This document shows, one piece after another, positions 25,281 to 34,843 of a stretch of 64,000 nucleotides of DNA. The notes beneath the pieces are model-generated. The model was not told the origin of the DNA and searched no databases. It worked only from the letters and a program-made list of their open reading frames with translations. The first letter of the stretch is position 1, and the number at the start of each line of letters is the position of its first letter. The translations under genes and the position numbers were made by a program. The DNA comes from Marinobacter halophilus (GTDB taxonomy: Bacteria > Pseudomonadota > Gammaproteobacteria > Pseudomonadales > Oleiphilaceae). The stretch covers positions 56,001 to 120,000 of the forward strand of contig NZ_PXNN01000014.1 of assembly GCF_003007685.1 (NCBI RefSeq), in the 5' to 3' direction.

Positions 25281-28121
25281 CTACTCCGTCACCGCATCGC
25301 GCTGGCGCAGTTGCTCCAGAATGACCGCACTGTTGCTGCCTTCTTCGGCGGTGCTTACCTGCAGCGCGCGTTTGCGCTCGGTCAACGCCTCGCGGAAGGT
25401 GTGCTGAAGTTCTTCCAGGCTGACTTTACGAATGGCCTCAGCCAGCTGCTCCCGGCTATCGAAACCGATATTGTTACGGTCGATTTCTCTCCAATAACGG
25501 CTGGATACTTCACCAAGCTGGCGGTCACGCTCTGACAGTTGGCTGATGATCGCCTGTTTTTCACGGTTCAGCCGGACGTTATCCAACTCTGCCAGTTGCC
25601 CGGCAAAACTCTCGGCAAATTCGTCAACCGCGTCATCAATGGCCTCGCCGCTAGCTTCCGGTGACTGCACCACCAGCCCCAATGCCGGCGTTTCCAGTAT
25701 CTCGAACGCGGTCGCGTAAACAATGTAGCCGAGCTGGCGAGTGGTCCGTATGTCTTCATAGAACGGGCTGCTCAGAATTTGTGCCAGCAGGCGATAGCGT
25801 GCCCGCTCCTCATAAGAGGTGTCGTTGCCCTGCAAGTAGAGTGTGTAGCCGGTATCCGGGTGGTCTACATTCAGCACGGCAGCCGTTTGGCCGAGCGGCA
25901 GTTGGCGAACCTGTGATCGTTCCACCACGGTGCGTTCCCGATCGTTCAACACCATGGCCTGAACTTGTCTGGCCAGGTTCAGGGTAGAGGCCTCGGTTAG
26001 ATTGCCGTGGGCCAGCATGACCGGATCGGTTTTTGCGACCAGTTGGTCGCCGAAGGCTTCTAACTCTTCGAGGGTGACTTCACGGGCGGCGGCCAGTTTT
26101 TCAGCCACCGGGAAGGTGCCATCAATCAAGGCGGTCTGGATAAATTCGGACGTCTGTTGCACCGGCCGATCTTTGGCTTTGTTTTCCAGGCCATCAATCA
26201 GCCGTTGCCGGGCAATTCTGAACCGTTGCTCGGTGAAGTCGGGGTCGGAAAATTCCAGCAGTACCCTGTTGACCAGTTTGTGCAGCTTGTCGTTGTAGCC
26301 GCCTACCCGAATGGTCACACCGCGCAGGTGTGGGTAGATGCTGTAATCCAGTCCGGCCAACCGAGCAGAATAGGCCCAGGCGTTCAGGTTGGTATCAATG
26401 GCATCGACCAGCAGCTGTGTGAGCACTTCGCTGCGGGCAGAGGCCCGGGCTTCCGGGGTGCGCAGGCTGATGAAGACGTTGGCCTTCGGGGTATTGAAGC
26501 GGGTGTCCCTGGCGTACCAGATATCCAGGCCATCGAGTTCGCCCAACTGAATCGGGTGGGCCATGCTCTGGCCGGGCACCAGATCGAGATTCTCCGGCAC
26601 GAACGGGTTGGCCGCCGGCAGGTTAAGCTGGGCCGCCAGGGCTGCATCCACCTCATCCCGAATGGTCAGGGGCTCACGGTGCCAGGGCGTTTCGTACCAT
26701 TCGGTAAACAACGGCGTTTCAAAAGCCTGGTTGGGTGCGGAGACCCAGACTTTCAGGTTATCCGGTGTCAGCTGCGCCAGGATGGCCTGGTATTGCTCCG
26801 GCGCAAAGCGGTCCATGATCCAGGGTGCGCTCAGAATGTCGGCCGGCGGGTAGTCCCGCAGCAAGCTGGCCAAGCGCATGGCTTCGCGCATGGGTTCGCT
26901 GCGTTCGCGAAAACGGAAGTCAATCACCGCCAGTTGCTTCATTTCATCGAAGCGTTCCTGGGTGACGCCTTTGGCGCGGATCTGGTCGATGTATCGGAAG
27001 GTCATTGCGATGATGTCGTCTTGCTTCTCAAGGCCTTCTCGGGTCAGCGACATGCGCACATCCAGCGTGGCGTGGTCGCCGGTGTCCATGCCCAGACCGG
27101 CGGAGAGTGCCTCCACCAGGCCGGCTTTCTTGAGGGTGTCGAACAGACTGCCGGCGCCTTCATGGCCGAGCAGACTGGCGACGTAAGACGCCGGCTTGGT
27201 GCGGTAGTTGTCCCGCTGGGACGGAATGGGAAACGACAGCGTCAGGCTGCGGGCGTCTCTCAGGCTTTCGGCGGTGATACGCTCGGGCAACCGGTTGTCA
27301 TCGTACAGCGACTGCGGGTGGGTTTTGGTGGTCAGATCGCGGTTTTCGATGGCGGAAAAACGCTGACGCACCATGTTTTCGAGGTCGTTCAGCGATTGCG
27401 GGCCATAGACGGCGAGGGTCATGATGTTGGCAGAGTACTGCTCTTGCCAGAATTGAATCAGGTCCGGCCGCAGCGGGTTGTCTTCGGTATTCTCCAGGGT
27501 GGTCAGGTTGCCGACAGCAAACTGGCTGAAGGCATGGTCCGGGTTGCCACCGGCTTTGCGGACAGACAGAAACCGCCTGCCATCGTCTTTAAGCTTGGCG
27601 GTGTACTCGGAGTGCACCGCATTACGCTCGCGGTCGACCAGTTCTGGCGTGAACAGAGGGTGGGAGAATTGTTGGGCAAAGCGGTCCAGGGTCGGTTCTA
27701 GAAAATCCGCCTCGACATCGAAAAAGTAGTTGGTGTCGGCAAAGGCGGTGAAGGCGTTATGGCTGCCGCCGTGGCTGCGGATGAACTGCTGGTACTCACC
27801 CGGGTCCGGGTACTTTTCGGTCCCCAGGAACAGCATGTGTTCTAGAAAGTGTGACAAGCCTTCCCGATCAGCCGGATCGTCACCGCTACCGACGGCCACG
27901 TTCATGGAGGCCGCCGCTTTGTCCGCTTCCGGATCTGACGCGAGGATCACCCGCAAGCCATTGTCCAGTTCCAGGTATCGATACTCGTTCGGGTCATTCG
28001 GGCTTTTGGTGGGCGAGACGCTGGCCAGTGCATAAGGGCTGAGCAGCACGCTGCCAATCAGCAGCAATAACAAGCACTGGAAACGATACAGACGATGGAG
28101 CACGGGGCGTTCAGCAGTCAT
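25281..28121 (-). CDS. M16 family zinc metalloprotease (pitrilysin/insulinase-like)
   Basis: 946 residues with a signal peptide (hydrophobic LLLLLIGSVLLS, then ALA). The inverted zinc motif HFLEH is at 91-95, with the distal glutamate in VDRERNAVHSEY. Length matches pitrilysin (protease III), which degrades peptides in the periplasm, rather than the ~450-residue two-chain processing peptidases. A second, inactive M16 half fills the C-terminus. A small 99-codon gene precedes it by 41 bases on the same strand. Confidence 0.9.
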   Translation of the reverse strand: MTAERPVLHRLYRFQCLLLLLIGSVLLSPYALASVSPTKSPNDPNEYRYLELDNGLRVILASDPEADKAAASMNVAVGSGDDPADREGLSHFLEHMLFLGTEKYPDPGEYQQFIRSHGGSHNAFTAFADTNYFFDVEADFLEPTLDRFAQQFSHPLFTPELVDRERNAVHSEYTAKLKDDGRRFLSVRKAGGNPDHAFSQFAVGNLTTLENTEDNPLRPDLIQFWQEQYSANIMTLAVYGPQSLNDLENMVRQRFSAIENRDLTTKTHPQSLYDDNRLPERITAESLRDARSLTLSFPIPSQRDNYRTKPASYVASLLGHEGAGSLFDTLKKAGLVEALSAGLGMDTGDHATLDVRMSLTREGLEKQDDIIAMTFRYIDQIRAKGVTQERFDEMKQLAVIDFRFRERSEPMREAMRLASLLRDYPPADILSAPWIMDRFAPEQYQAILAQLTPDNLKVWVSAPNQAFETPLFTEWYETPWHREPLTIRDEVDAALAAQLNLPAANPFVPENLDLVPGQSMAHPIQLGELDGLDIWYARDTRFNTPKANVFISLRTPEARASARSEVLTQLLVDAIDTNLNAWAYSARLAGLDYSIYPHLRGVTIRVGGYNDKLHKLVNRVLLEFSDPDFTEQRFRIARQRLIDGLENKAKDRPVQQTSEFIQTALIDGTFPVAEKLAAAREVTLEELEAFGDQLVAKTDPVMLAHGNLTEASTLNLARQVQAMVLNDRERTVVERSQVRQLPLGQTAAVLNVDHPDTGYTLYLQGNDTSYEERARYRLLAQILSSPFYEDIRTTRQLGYIVYATAFEILETPALGLVVQSPEASGEAIDDAVDEFAESFAGQLAELDNVRLNREKQAIISQLSERDRQLGEVSSRYWREIDRNNIGFDSREQLAEAIRKVSLEELQHTFREALTERKRALQVSTAEEGSNSAVILEQLRQRDAVTE

Positions 28122-28162
28122 GGAGCCTCTTTTGTCCGGTGGTTCAGGTGGTCATCAGGGTG

Positions 28163-28462
28163 TCAGTGCATCGATCCGGTCTTGGTGTTGGCCGGTTGTT
28201 GCTCCAGCGTCTGGCGGGCCAGACTTGCGGCTTTCTCGGCATCCAGTTCGCCGGTCGCAATGCGTTCGAGCACGGTAGCCATAATGGCGACGGACTGCCG
28301 GTAGTCGGCGAATTCCGCCTGAAAGGCCTTGTCGATGGCCTGGTACACTGCCTGAATTTTGTCTTCCCGGCTGCCGCTGTCGGCGGCGGTATCGTTAATG
28401 GCCTTGAGGCAGGCGCGGGCAATGGCAATGTAGCGTTCTGTGTTGGGCGTATCGTTTGGCAT
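28163..28462 (-). CDS. Small helical protein of unknown function
   Basis: 99 residues, no cysteine motif or membrane segment beyond short helices; composition is Ala/Glu/Gln rich (e.g. AIARACLKAIND, LERIATGELDAEKAASLARQ). It precedes the M16 protease gene by 41 bases on the same strand, which suggests cotranscription. I do not recognise the family; the codon use and clean length suggest it is real. Confidence 0.5.
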   Translation of the reverse strand: MPNDTPNTERYIAIARACLKAINDTAADSGSREDKIQAVYQAIDKAFQAEFADYRQSVAIMATVLERIATGELDAEKAASLARQTLEQQPANTKTGSMH

Positions 28463-28841
28463 ACGGGTTCGGTAAACCTCAATTTATCGGCTGATTAGTG
28501 ACGCCTTCAGGCGCAGAAAGTTCCCGATTATCGCATTGCCGGCCGCTGCATGCATTGCCCATCGGTAATTGTGGCCAGCGGGGCCCCGGTCACCGTTTAC
28601 TGTGCTAATCTCAAAACCAGTGTGTCGGTATTCCGGACATTTACTGTCGGGAAAGGGGCTGGTTTTTAGAGTAATGGCTCTAATAAAAACAAAGGCTTAC
28701 GGAGTAAATGCTCTAAAAAAGTTCGATACATGAGGGTTGCAATTAAGTAGAATGCCGGCCAACGGTTTGCAGGTTACGACTTTAGTCTTATCTGCGCTGG
28801 CGAAATGACAACAACAGAGCAACAGGCAGGACGGATTATCT
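28463..28841. other. Long regulatory intergenic region upstream of the fatty acyl reductase
   Basis: 379 bases between the small minus-strand gene and the reductase start. No gene is apparent. It contains two related short palindrome-like elements (28666-28683 and 28701-28716) and an AT-rich tract, as expected of promoters for both directions. Confidence 0.5.
28666..28716. promoter_or_regulatory. Pair of related AGAGTAA..CTCTA elements, possible operators
   Basis: 28666-28683 is a palindrome: TTAGAG, six bases, CTCTAA. 35 bases on (28701-28716) a second copy reads GGAGTAAATGCTCTAA, with imperfect symmetry. The two share GAGTAA and CTCTAA. They lie 126-176 bases upstream of the reductase start, a plausible site for a dimeric repressor or activator. 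Confidence 0.4.
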
Positions 28842-30827
28842 ATGAATTATTTCCTGACAGGCGGCACCGGTTTTATCGGTCGTTTTCTGGTAGAAAAGTT
28901 ACTGGCCCGTGGCGGCACCGTACATGTACTGGTACGGGAACAGTCCCAGGATAAGCTGGCGCAACTGCGTGAACGCTGGGGTGTCGATGACTCCCGGGTG
29001 AAGGCAGTCATTGGGGATCTCACCAGCAAAAACCTTGGCATTGATGCCAAGACCCTGAAATCTTTGAAGGGAAATGTGGATCATTTCTTTCATTTAGCCG
29101 CCGTGTACGACATGGGCGCCGATGAAGAATCCCAGGCCGCAACCAATATTGAAGGCACCCGCGCCGCGATTCAGGCCGCAGAAGCGATGGCTGCCAAACA
29201 CTTCCATCACGTGTCGTCCATTGCCGCTGCCGGTCTGTTCAAGGGCATCTTCCGCGAGGACATGTTTGAGGAAGCGGAAAAGCTGGATCACCCCTATCTG
29301 CGCACCAAGCACGAGTCAGAGAAAGTCGTACGCAACGAGTGCAAGGTACCGTTCCGGATCTACCGCCCTGGCATGGTTATCGGCCATTCCGAAACCGGTG
29401 AAATGGACAAGGTGGACGGGCCTTACTACTTCTTCAAGATGATCCAGAAAATCCGCCACGCTCTGCCGCAATGGATGCCGACCATCGGTATTGAAGGTGG
29501 CCGCCTGAACATAGTGCCGGTAGATTTTGTGGTTAACGCCATGGACCACATTGCGCATCTGGACGGTGAAGACGGCAAGTGTTTCCACTTGGTGGATTCG
29601 GATCCGTACAAAGTGGGTGAGATCCTTAATATCTTCAGCGAAGCGGGGCATGCGCCCAAAATGGGCATGCGGATTGATTCCCGTATGTTTGGCTTTATTC
29701 CGCCGTTCATTCGCCAGAGCCTGAAGAACCTGCCGCCGGTCAAGCGACTGACTGCCGCAGTTCTCGACGACATGGGCATTCCACCGTCGGTGATGTCGTT
29801 CATCAATTATCCGACCCGTTTCGACGCCCGAGAAACCGAGCGTGCTCTTAAGGGTACCGGTATTGTGGTGCCTCGCCTGACCGATTTTGCGCCGGTTATC
29901 TGGGACTTCTGGGAGCGTCATCTGGACCCGGACCTGTTCAAGGACCGCACGCTGCGGGGAACGGTTGAGGGTCGCGTATGTGTAGTGACTGGTGCAACCT
30001 CGGGCATTGGTCTGGCGACCGCCCAGAAGTTGGCGGATGCCGGTGCCATTCTGGTGATTGGTGCCCGTAAACTGGAGCGCCTGAAAGAAGTAGCGGACGA
30101 GTTGGAATCCCGCGGTGCAAGCGTGCATGCGTATCCTTGCGATTTCTCTGATATGGAAGCCTGCGACGAGTTTGTGAAAACCGTGCTGGACAATCATGGT
30201 CATGTGGACGTGCTGATCAACAACGCCGGCCGCTCCATTCGCCGGTCACTGGATTTGTCCTTCGACCGCTTCCACGACTTTGAGCGGACCATGCAGCTGA
30301 ACTACTTCGGTTCTGTACGTTTGATCATGGGTTTCTCACCCAAGATGCTGGAACGTCGACGCGGTCATGTGGTGAACATTTCCTCCATCGGCGTGCTGAC
30401 CAATGCACCCAGGTTCTCTGCCTACGTTGCTTCCAAGTCAGCGCTGGATGCGTTCAGCCGTTGTGCCGCCTCAGAGTGGTCTGATCGCAACGTCACCTTC
30501 ACCACCATTAACATGCCGCTGGTGAAAACGCCGATGATCGCGCCCACCAAGATCTACGATTCGGTGCCAACGTTGTCGCCGGACGAAGCTGCACAGATGG
30601 TGGCGGACGCTATCGTGTACCGTCCCAAGCGCGTTGCCACCCGGCTTGGCATTTTTGCCCAGGTGCTGCATGCCCTGGCGCCGAAGATGGCGGAGATCGT
30701 CATGAACACCGGCTACCGGATGTTCCCGGATTCGCCGTCGGCTGCGGGCAGCAAGTCTGGTGAGCGACCGAAGGTGTCTTCCGAGCAGGTGGCGTTCGCG
30801 GCCATCATGCGCGGCATCTACTGGTAA
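28842..30827 (+). CDS. Fatty acyl-CoA/acyl-ACP reductase, two-domain, Marinobacter type
   Basis: 661 residues. The N-terminal domain (1-~370) is an extended SDR acyl-thioester reductase: LTGGTGFIGRFLVEKLL at the N-terminus and catalytic YLRTK at 152-156. The C-terminal domain is a classical SDR: TGATSGIG at 383-390, NISSIG, and YVASK. This architecture matches the bacterial FAR of Marinobacter that reduces long-chain acyl-CoA or acyl-ACP in two NADPH steps to fatty alcohol for wax esters. It is a single-gene unit with a long upstream region and a strong terminator. The match by length and domain order is good; the substrate range is assumed from the family. Confidence 0.9.
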   Translation: MNYFLTGGTGFIGRFLVEKLLARGGTVHVLVREQSQDKLAQLRERWGVDDSRVKAVIGDLTSKNLGIDAKTLKSLKGNVDHFFHLAAVYDMGADEESQAATNIEGTRAAIQAAEAMAAKHFHHVSSIAAAGLFKGIFREDMFEEAEKLDHPYLRTKHESEKVVRNECKVPFRIYRPGMVIGHSETGEMDKVDGPYYFFKMIQKIRHALPQWMPTIGIEGGRLNIVPVDFVVNAMDHIAHLDGEDGKCFHLVDSDPYKVGEILNIFSEAGHAPKMGMRIDSRMFGFIPPFIRQSLKNLPPVKRLTAAVLDDMGIPPSVMSFINYPTRFDARETERALKGTGIVVPRLTDFAPVIWDFWERHLDPDLFKDRTLRGTVEGRVCVVTGATSGIGLATAQKLADAGAILVIGARKLERLKEVADELESRGASVHAYPCDFSDMEACDEFVKTVLDNHGHVDVLINNAGRSIRRSLDLSFDRFHDFERTMQLNYFGSVRLIMGFSPKMLERRRGHVVNISSIGVLTNAPRFSAYVASKSALDAFSRCAASEWSDRNVTFTTINMPLVKTPMIAPTKIYDSVPTLSPDEAAQMVADAIVYRPKRVATRLGIFAQVLHALAPKMAEIVMNTGYRMFPDSPSAAGSKSGERPKVSSEQVAFAAIMRGIYW

Positions 30828-30836
30828 TTGAAATTC

Positions 30837-30878
30837 CAGACATTAAAAAACCCGCCTCGGCGGGTTTTTTAATGTCTG
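30837..30878. terminator. Strong bidirectional intrinsic terminator
   Basis: Two 20-base arms (30837-30856 and 30859-30878) are perfect inverted repeats separated by TC. A GC-rich core CCCGCC/GGCGGG is flanked by A6 and T6, so it can stop transcription in both directions: the plus-strand reductase and the minus-strand rnt, which converge here. Confidence 0.92.
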
Positions 30879-30891
30879 CTGCAAACGCGTT

Positions 30892-31548
30892 TCAGTCTTC
30901 GCCGAGGTCAATTACTGGTGGCGGGAAACCGCCCAGCTCCTTCCAGCGATTGACGATACCGCAGAACAGATCGGCGGTTTTCTCGGCATCATAGGCCGCC
31001 GAATGCGCTTCTTTATTATTGAACGGAATGCCAGCCAGCTTGCACGCCTGGGCCAGAACGGTGTGGCCATAGGCCAGGCCGGCCAGGGCGGCGGTATCAA
31101 ACGTTGAAAACGGGTGGAACGGATTGCGTTTGATGTCGGCGCGAAGGGCTGCGGCAAACACAAAATTGTGATCAAAGGTGGCGTTGTGGCCAACCAGAAC
31201 CGCGCGTTTGCAGTCGTGCTCTTTGACCGCTTTGCGGATCGGCGAAAAGATCTCGCTCAGGCCTTCGCGCTCGGGCACGGCTTCCCGCTCGAGGCTCCAG
31301 GGGTCAATGCCGGTAAAGTCCAGCGCCGACTGTTCCAGGTTGGCGCCCTCAAACGGGTCGATCTGTTGCAGGAAGGTTTCACCCCGGCGTACCCAGCCCT
31401 CGTCATCCATGGTGACCATGACGGCGGCGATTTCCAGCAGGGCATCCCGCTCGGGATTGAAGCCGGCGGTTTCAACATCGACAACCACCGGTAAAAAACC
31501 GCGGAAGCGAAGAGACATAGGATGTGGCGGTTTGTTTTCTTCTGACAC
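30892..31548 (-). CDS. rnt: Ribonuclease T
   Basis: 218 residues. DEDDh exonuclease motifs: VVDVETAGF (D24, E26), [13 protein letters not shown] and [14 protein letters not shown]. Length and sequence match RNase T, which trims tRNA 3' ends and other stable RNAs. Gene order rnt-pyrC with motY divergent is the order known in Pseudomonas. The strong terminator lies just after its stop. Confidence 0.93.
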   Translation of the reverse strand: MSEENKPPHPMSLRFRGFLPVVVDVETAGFNPERDALLEIAAVMVTMDDEGWVRRGETFLQQIDPFEGANLEQSALDFTGIDPWSLEREAVPEREGLSEIFSPIRKAVKEHDCKRAVLVGHNATFDHNFVFAAALRADIKRNPFHPFSTFDTAALAGLAYGHTVLAQACKLAGIPFNNKEAHSAAYDAEKTADLFCGIVNRWKELGGFPPPVIDLGED

Positions 31549-31585
31549 TCGAACTCCGTTGTTCGCGGTATGAATTTAACGTGTT

Positions 31586-32617
31586 TTACGCCATGCGCCA
31601 GTGAACGGTTTCACCAGCTTTCAGAGGTACGATGGTGCCATCGGCCAGTGGCAGTTGCTCGGGCATGGTCCAGGGCTCGCGCACCAGGGTAATGGTGTCG
31701 GTGTTTCTGGGGAGCCCGTAAAAATCGGCGCCGTTGAAGCTGGCAAAGGCTTCCAGTTTGTCCAGAATGCCGAGTTCTTCGAAAATGTCCGCATACAGCC
31801 CAATCGCACCATAAGCAGAATAACAGCCGGCACAGCCACAGGGGGCTTCTTTTTTGTCGCGCGCGTGGGGGGCCGAGTCAGTACCCAGGAAGAACCGTGG
31901 GTCGCCACTGGCAACTGCGTCTCTCAATGCCTTCTGGTGAGTGTTGCGCTTGAGAATCGGCAGGCAGTACAGGTGTGGCCGTACGCCGCCCACCAACATA
32001 TGGTTGCGATTGTACATCAAGTGCTGGGGGGTCAGTGTTGCCGCCAGATTGCCACCGGTGTGGCTGCGCACAAACTGGGCAGAGTCTGCCGTAGTGATGT
32101 GTTCCAGCACGACTTTCAGCTCCGGGAAGGCCTCAAGCGTTGGCGCCAGTACCCGCTCAAGAAATACTTTCTCGCGATCAAAGATATCGATGTCGGCATC
32201 GGTTACTTCCCCGTGCACCAGTAACAGCATGCCGCAGTCCGCCATGGCCTGAAGAACCGGATAGATGTTGCGGATGTCGGTTACGCCAGATGCAGAATTG
32301 GTGGTGGCCCCGGCCGGGTAAAGTTTGGCCGCAATCACCCCGGAGGCTTTGGCCTCAAAGATGGTGTCTGCGGTGGTGCTTTCGGTCAGGTACAGAGTCA
32401 TCAACGGCTCAAAACCGGCGTTGCCGGCAGCAGCCTGAATTCTGTTCCGGTAGGCCACGGCGGCGGTCGCGTCGGTAACCGGTGGCGCCAGGTTGGGCAT
32501 GATGATGGCCCGGCCGAAGCAGGCAGCTGTGGCCGGCACTACGTTGTTCAGCACTGCGCCATCGCGCACGTGCAGGTGCCAGTCGTCAGGGCGGGTAATG
32601 GTCAGTTGTTTGGTCAT
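31586..32617 (-). CDS. pyrC: Dihydroorotase
   Basis: 343 residues from the ATG at 32617 ([12 protein letters not shown]); an upstream start would add seven residues without a clear ribosome site. Zinc ligands HLHVRDG at the N-terminus, the carbamylated lysine region [19 protein letters not shown], and the catalytic aspartate in LGTDSAPHA are present. It closes N-carbamoyl-aspartate to dihydroorotate in pyrimidine synthesis; this is the E. coli-type enzyme. It lies 37 bases after rnt in map order and is probably cotranscribed with it. Confidence 0.94.
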   Translation of the reverse strand: MTKQLTITRPDDWHLHVRDGAVLNNVVPATAACFGRAIIMPNLAPPVTDATAAVAYRNRIQAAAGNAGFEPLMTLYLTESTTADTIFEAKASGVIAAKLYPAGATTNSASGVTDIRNIYPVLQAMADCGMLLLVHGEVTDADIDIFDREKVFLERVLAPTLEAFPELKVVLEHITTADSAQFVRSHTGGNLAATLTPQHLMYNRNHMLVGGVRPHLYCLPILKRNTHQKALRDAVASGDPRFFLGTDSAPHARDKKEAPCGCAGCYSAYGAIGLYADIFEELGILDKLEAFASFNGADFYGLPRNTDTITLVREPWTMPEQLPLADGTIVPLKAGETVHWRMA

Positions 32618-32774
32618 GGCAGCTAAGCACCGGAGCAAAAAATTTTGCGGATTATATCAGAAGGTCGGAGAGAATGTTTTCGCGTTTCCGCAAGGTTTGG
32701 CGCTCAAGTATTACGCTGAACGGTCGTTATACCAAAATGAGATCGCGAGTAATCGTTTTTGAGGTGTCATCACT

Positions 32775-33701
32775 ATGACCATGTCGGTTTGCCAGTTTAT
32801 GTTCCGCAAGCTAGCAGGTTTGGCCGGGGCAGTCTTGTCTGGAGGCTTTGCCTTGCCAGCGCTGGCGTCCAGTTACGGGGCGGGCATAGAAAACAGTCAG
32901 TGGTATCTGTCTGAATCGGTATTCGAATGCTCATTGGTTCATAGCGTTCCGGGTTATGGGCGGGCTGTGTTCAGTCACCGGGCCGGCGAGAACCTCAGTT
33001 TCTTCCTGGAATCCGAAACCTCCATGATGCGCCCCGGTCGTGGACAGCTTGTGGTAGAAGCGCCCGCCTGGCGGCCTGGCGTTGCACCCCGTGCAATTGG
33101 TGCCGTTACTGTGTCAGACAACCGGCGGGCGGTGATTCTGGGTAATCGGGAAGCCACGCTGGTGGCTCAGGGCTTGTTGCAGGGTATGCGGCCGACCGTG
33201 ACCCGTGTCGCCTGGTACGATGATCGCCCGATCCGTGTTCACCTCTCCAATGTGAATTTTTCCGGGCCTTATTCAGGCTACCGGGAATGCGTTACCGGTT
33301 TGTTGCCGGTCAATTACGATCAGATTCGCCGGTCCCGCGTGCCGTTTGCCAGCGGAAGTACAAGCCTCTCGGATGCAGACCGGCAATTGCTGGATAATAT
33401 CGTGACCTATGTGGTGGCGGATTCGACGGTCGAGCGAGTGTTTGTTGACGGTCATTCCGACAGTGTCGGCAGTCGCATTGATAACCGGGCTCTGTCAGAG
33501 GAAAGAGCCAATGTGGTGGCTGACTATCTCAGGTCTCGGGGAATGCAGGAGGATTTATTGATTGTTCGGGCCCAGGGCGATCAGTTTCCGGTATCCCGAC
33601 GCCACGCTGACAATCGCCGAACCACCATCCGCCTGCAAAGACAGGGTGAACGGCCAGATCTGCAGCAGGCCAGCGGCCCGGGCACCGACTTCTCAGGCTG
33701 A
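32775..33701 (+). CDS. motY: Sodium-type flagellar stator ring protein MotY
   Basis: 308 residues with a signal peptide (ending near PALAS). The N-terminal ~160 residues form the MotY-specific domain; the C-terminal OmpA-like peptidoglycan-binding domain includes VFVDGHSDSVGSRIDN and NVVADYLRSRGM. MotY forms the T ring that anchors stators around the flagellar motor. The gene is divergent from pyrC-rnt, as in Pseudomonas, which supports the name over a generic OmpA protein. Confidence 0.85.
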   Translation: MTMSVCQFMFRKLAGLAGAVLSGGFALPALASSYGAGIENSQWYLSESVFECSLVHSVPGYGRAVFSHRAGENLSFFLESETSMMRPGRGQLVVEAPAWRPGVAPRAIGAVTVSDNRRAVILGNREATLVAQGLLQGMRPTVTRVAWYDDRPIRVHLSNVNFSGPYSGYRECVTGLLPVNYDQIRRSRVPFASGSTSLSDADRQLLDNIVTYVVADSTVERVFVDGHSDSVGSRIDNRALSEERANVVADYLRSRGMQEDLLIVRAQGDQFPVSRRHADNRRTTIRLQRQGERPDLQQASGPGTDFSG

Positions 33702-33709
33702 GTGCGCTG

Positions 33710-34636
33710 TTAGTAAACAGTGCTCAGCAGATCGAGGTGCGCCGTCACACTCTCTGCCAATGCTTTCAGATGATAGCCGCCTTCCAGAGTGGAGATAATC
33801 CGGTCGTTAGCATGATCGTGTGCCACGCTGATCAACATTTCGGTCAGCCAGCGGTAATCGTCCACTTCCAGGTTTAGTTCGGCCATCGGGTCCAGCCTGT
33901 GGCCATCAAATCCGGCCGAAATCAACACCAGTTGCGGCCGGAAATCCTGTAGTCGTTTCAGCCATCCGGCTTCTACGGTTTTTCGGTATTCCAGTGCTGA
34001 GCATTTGGATTCGATGGGGACGTTGACAATGTTGTCGGCCTGCCGATGCACGTGAGAGTGCGGGTAGAAGGGGTGCTGGAAGCTGGAGCACATCAGGATG
34101 CGCTCATCGCCACTGACGATATCCACGGTGCCATTGCCCTGGTGTACATCAAAATCGATGATGGCTACCCGTTCCAGGTGATGGAAGGTGAGGGCGCGCA
34201 TGGCGGCCAGAGCAACGTTGTTGTAAAAACAGAAGCCCATGGATTTAGCGCGTTCCGCATGGTGCCCTGGTGGTCGCGCGCAAACGAACGCGTTGGTCAC
34301 CTGGCTGCTCATCACCATGTCGACAGCTTGAATGTTGCCCCCGGCAGCCAGTCTTGCGGCCCGCAGGGTGTCTGGCATCATTGCCGTATCGGGGTCAGTA
34401 AAAACCCGGCCACGGGTAGGTTGCATCAGATCAAGCTGGTGCAGATAGGTTTCCGGGTGCACCATCAATAGCTGATCACGGGTGATCTCCTCCGGCCTTA
34501 CCCAATCCAGGTCTTGCTCCAGGTGGGTGTCTGCCAGATACGCCAGGATGGTTGAAATACGTTCAGGGCATTCCGGGTGTTCCGGGCCCATGTTGTGTTT
34601 CATGCAATCATCGTGGGAGAAAAATGCCGTGGTCAT
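33710..34636 (-). CDS. HDAC-family (class II-like) deacetylase
   Basis: 308 residues. The zinc charge-relay set is complete: RPPGHHAE, DFDVHQGNG and SAGFDGHRLDP, plus LEGGYH near the C-terminus. Such enzymes remove acetyl groups from lysines, polyamines or similar amines. It is divergent from a Pat-type protein acetyltransferase across 207 bases, so it may reverse that enzyme's work; this is inference. Confidence 0.85.
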   Translation of the reverse strand: MTTAFFSHDDCMKHNMGPEHPECPERISTILAYLADTHLEQDLDWVRPEEITRDQLLMVHPETYLHQLDLMQPTRGRVFTDPDTAMMPDTLRAARLAAGGNIQAVDMVMSSQVTNAFVCARPPGHHAERAKSMGFCFYNNVALAAMRALTFHHLERVAIIDFDVHQGNGTVDIVSGDERILMCSSFQHPFYPHSHVHRQADNIVNVPIESKCSALEYRKTVEAGWLKRLQDFRPQLVLISAGFDGHRLDPMAELNLEVDDYRWLTEMLISVAHDHANDRIISTLEGGYHLKALAESVTAHLDLLSTVY

Positions 34637-34843
34637 ACGTTTCGTCTGAACCTGAAATTGCTTATTATTTTTGATATGTTATCAGGGATAACCGAAGCCT
34701 GTCGTCTTTCTTTGGTCTAATAGCTGTGATTGACGATTTACATCAGGAAATACCGTTCTAAGATAAGGTATACATTGATAAGTAACCTGTTTTGTTGAGA
34801 TTCTTGTCAGAATCGCACCAGCCCACCGCCAGGGAGAGTCAAC

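Noticed and set aside
26157..27701. 514-codon open frame antisense to the M16 protease
   Set aside because: The opposite strand carries an intact zinc protease with all motifs; this frame has no family features.
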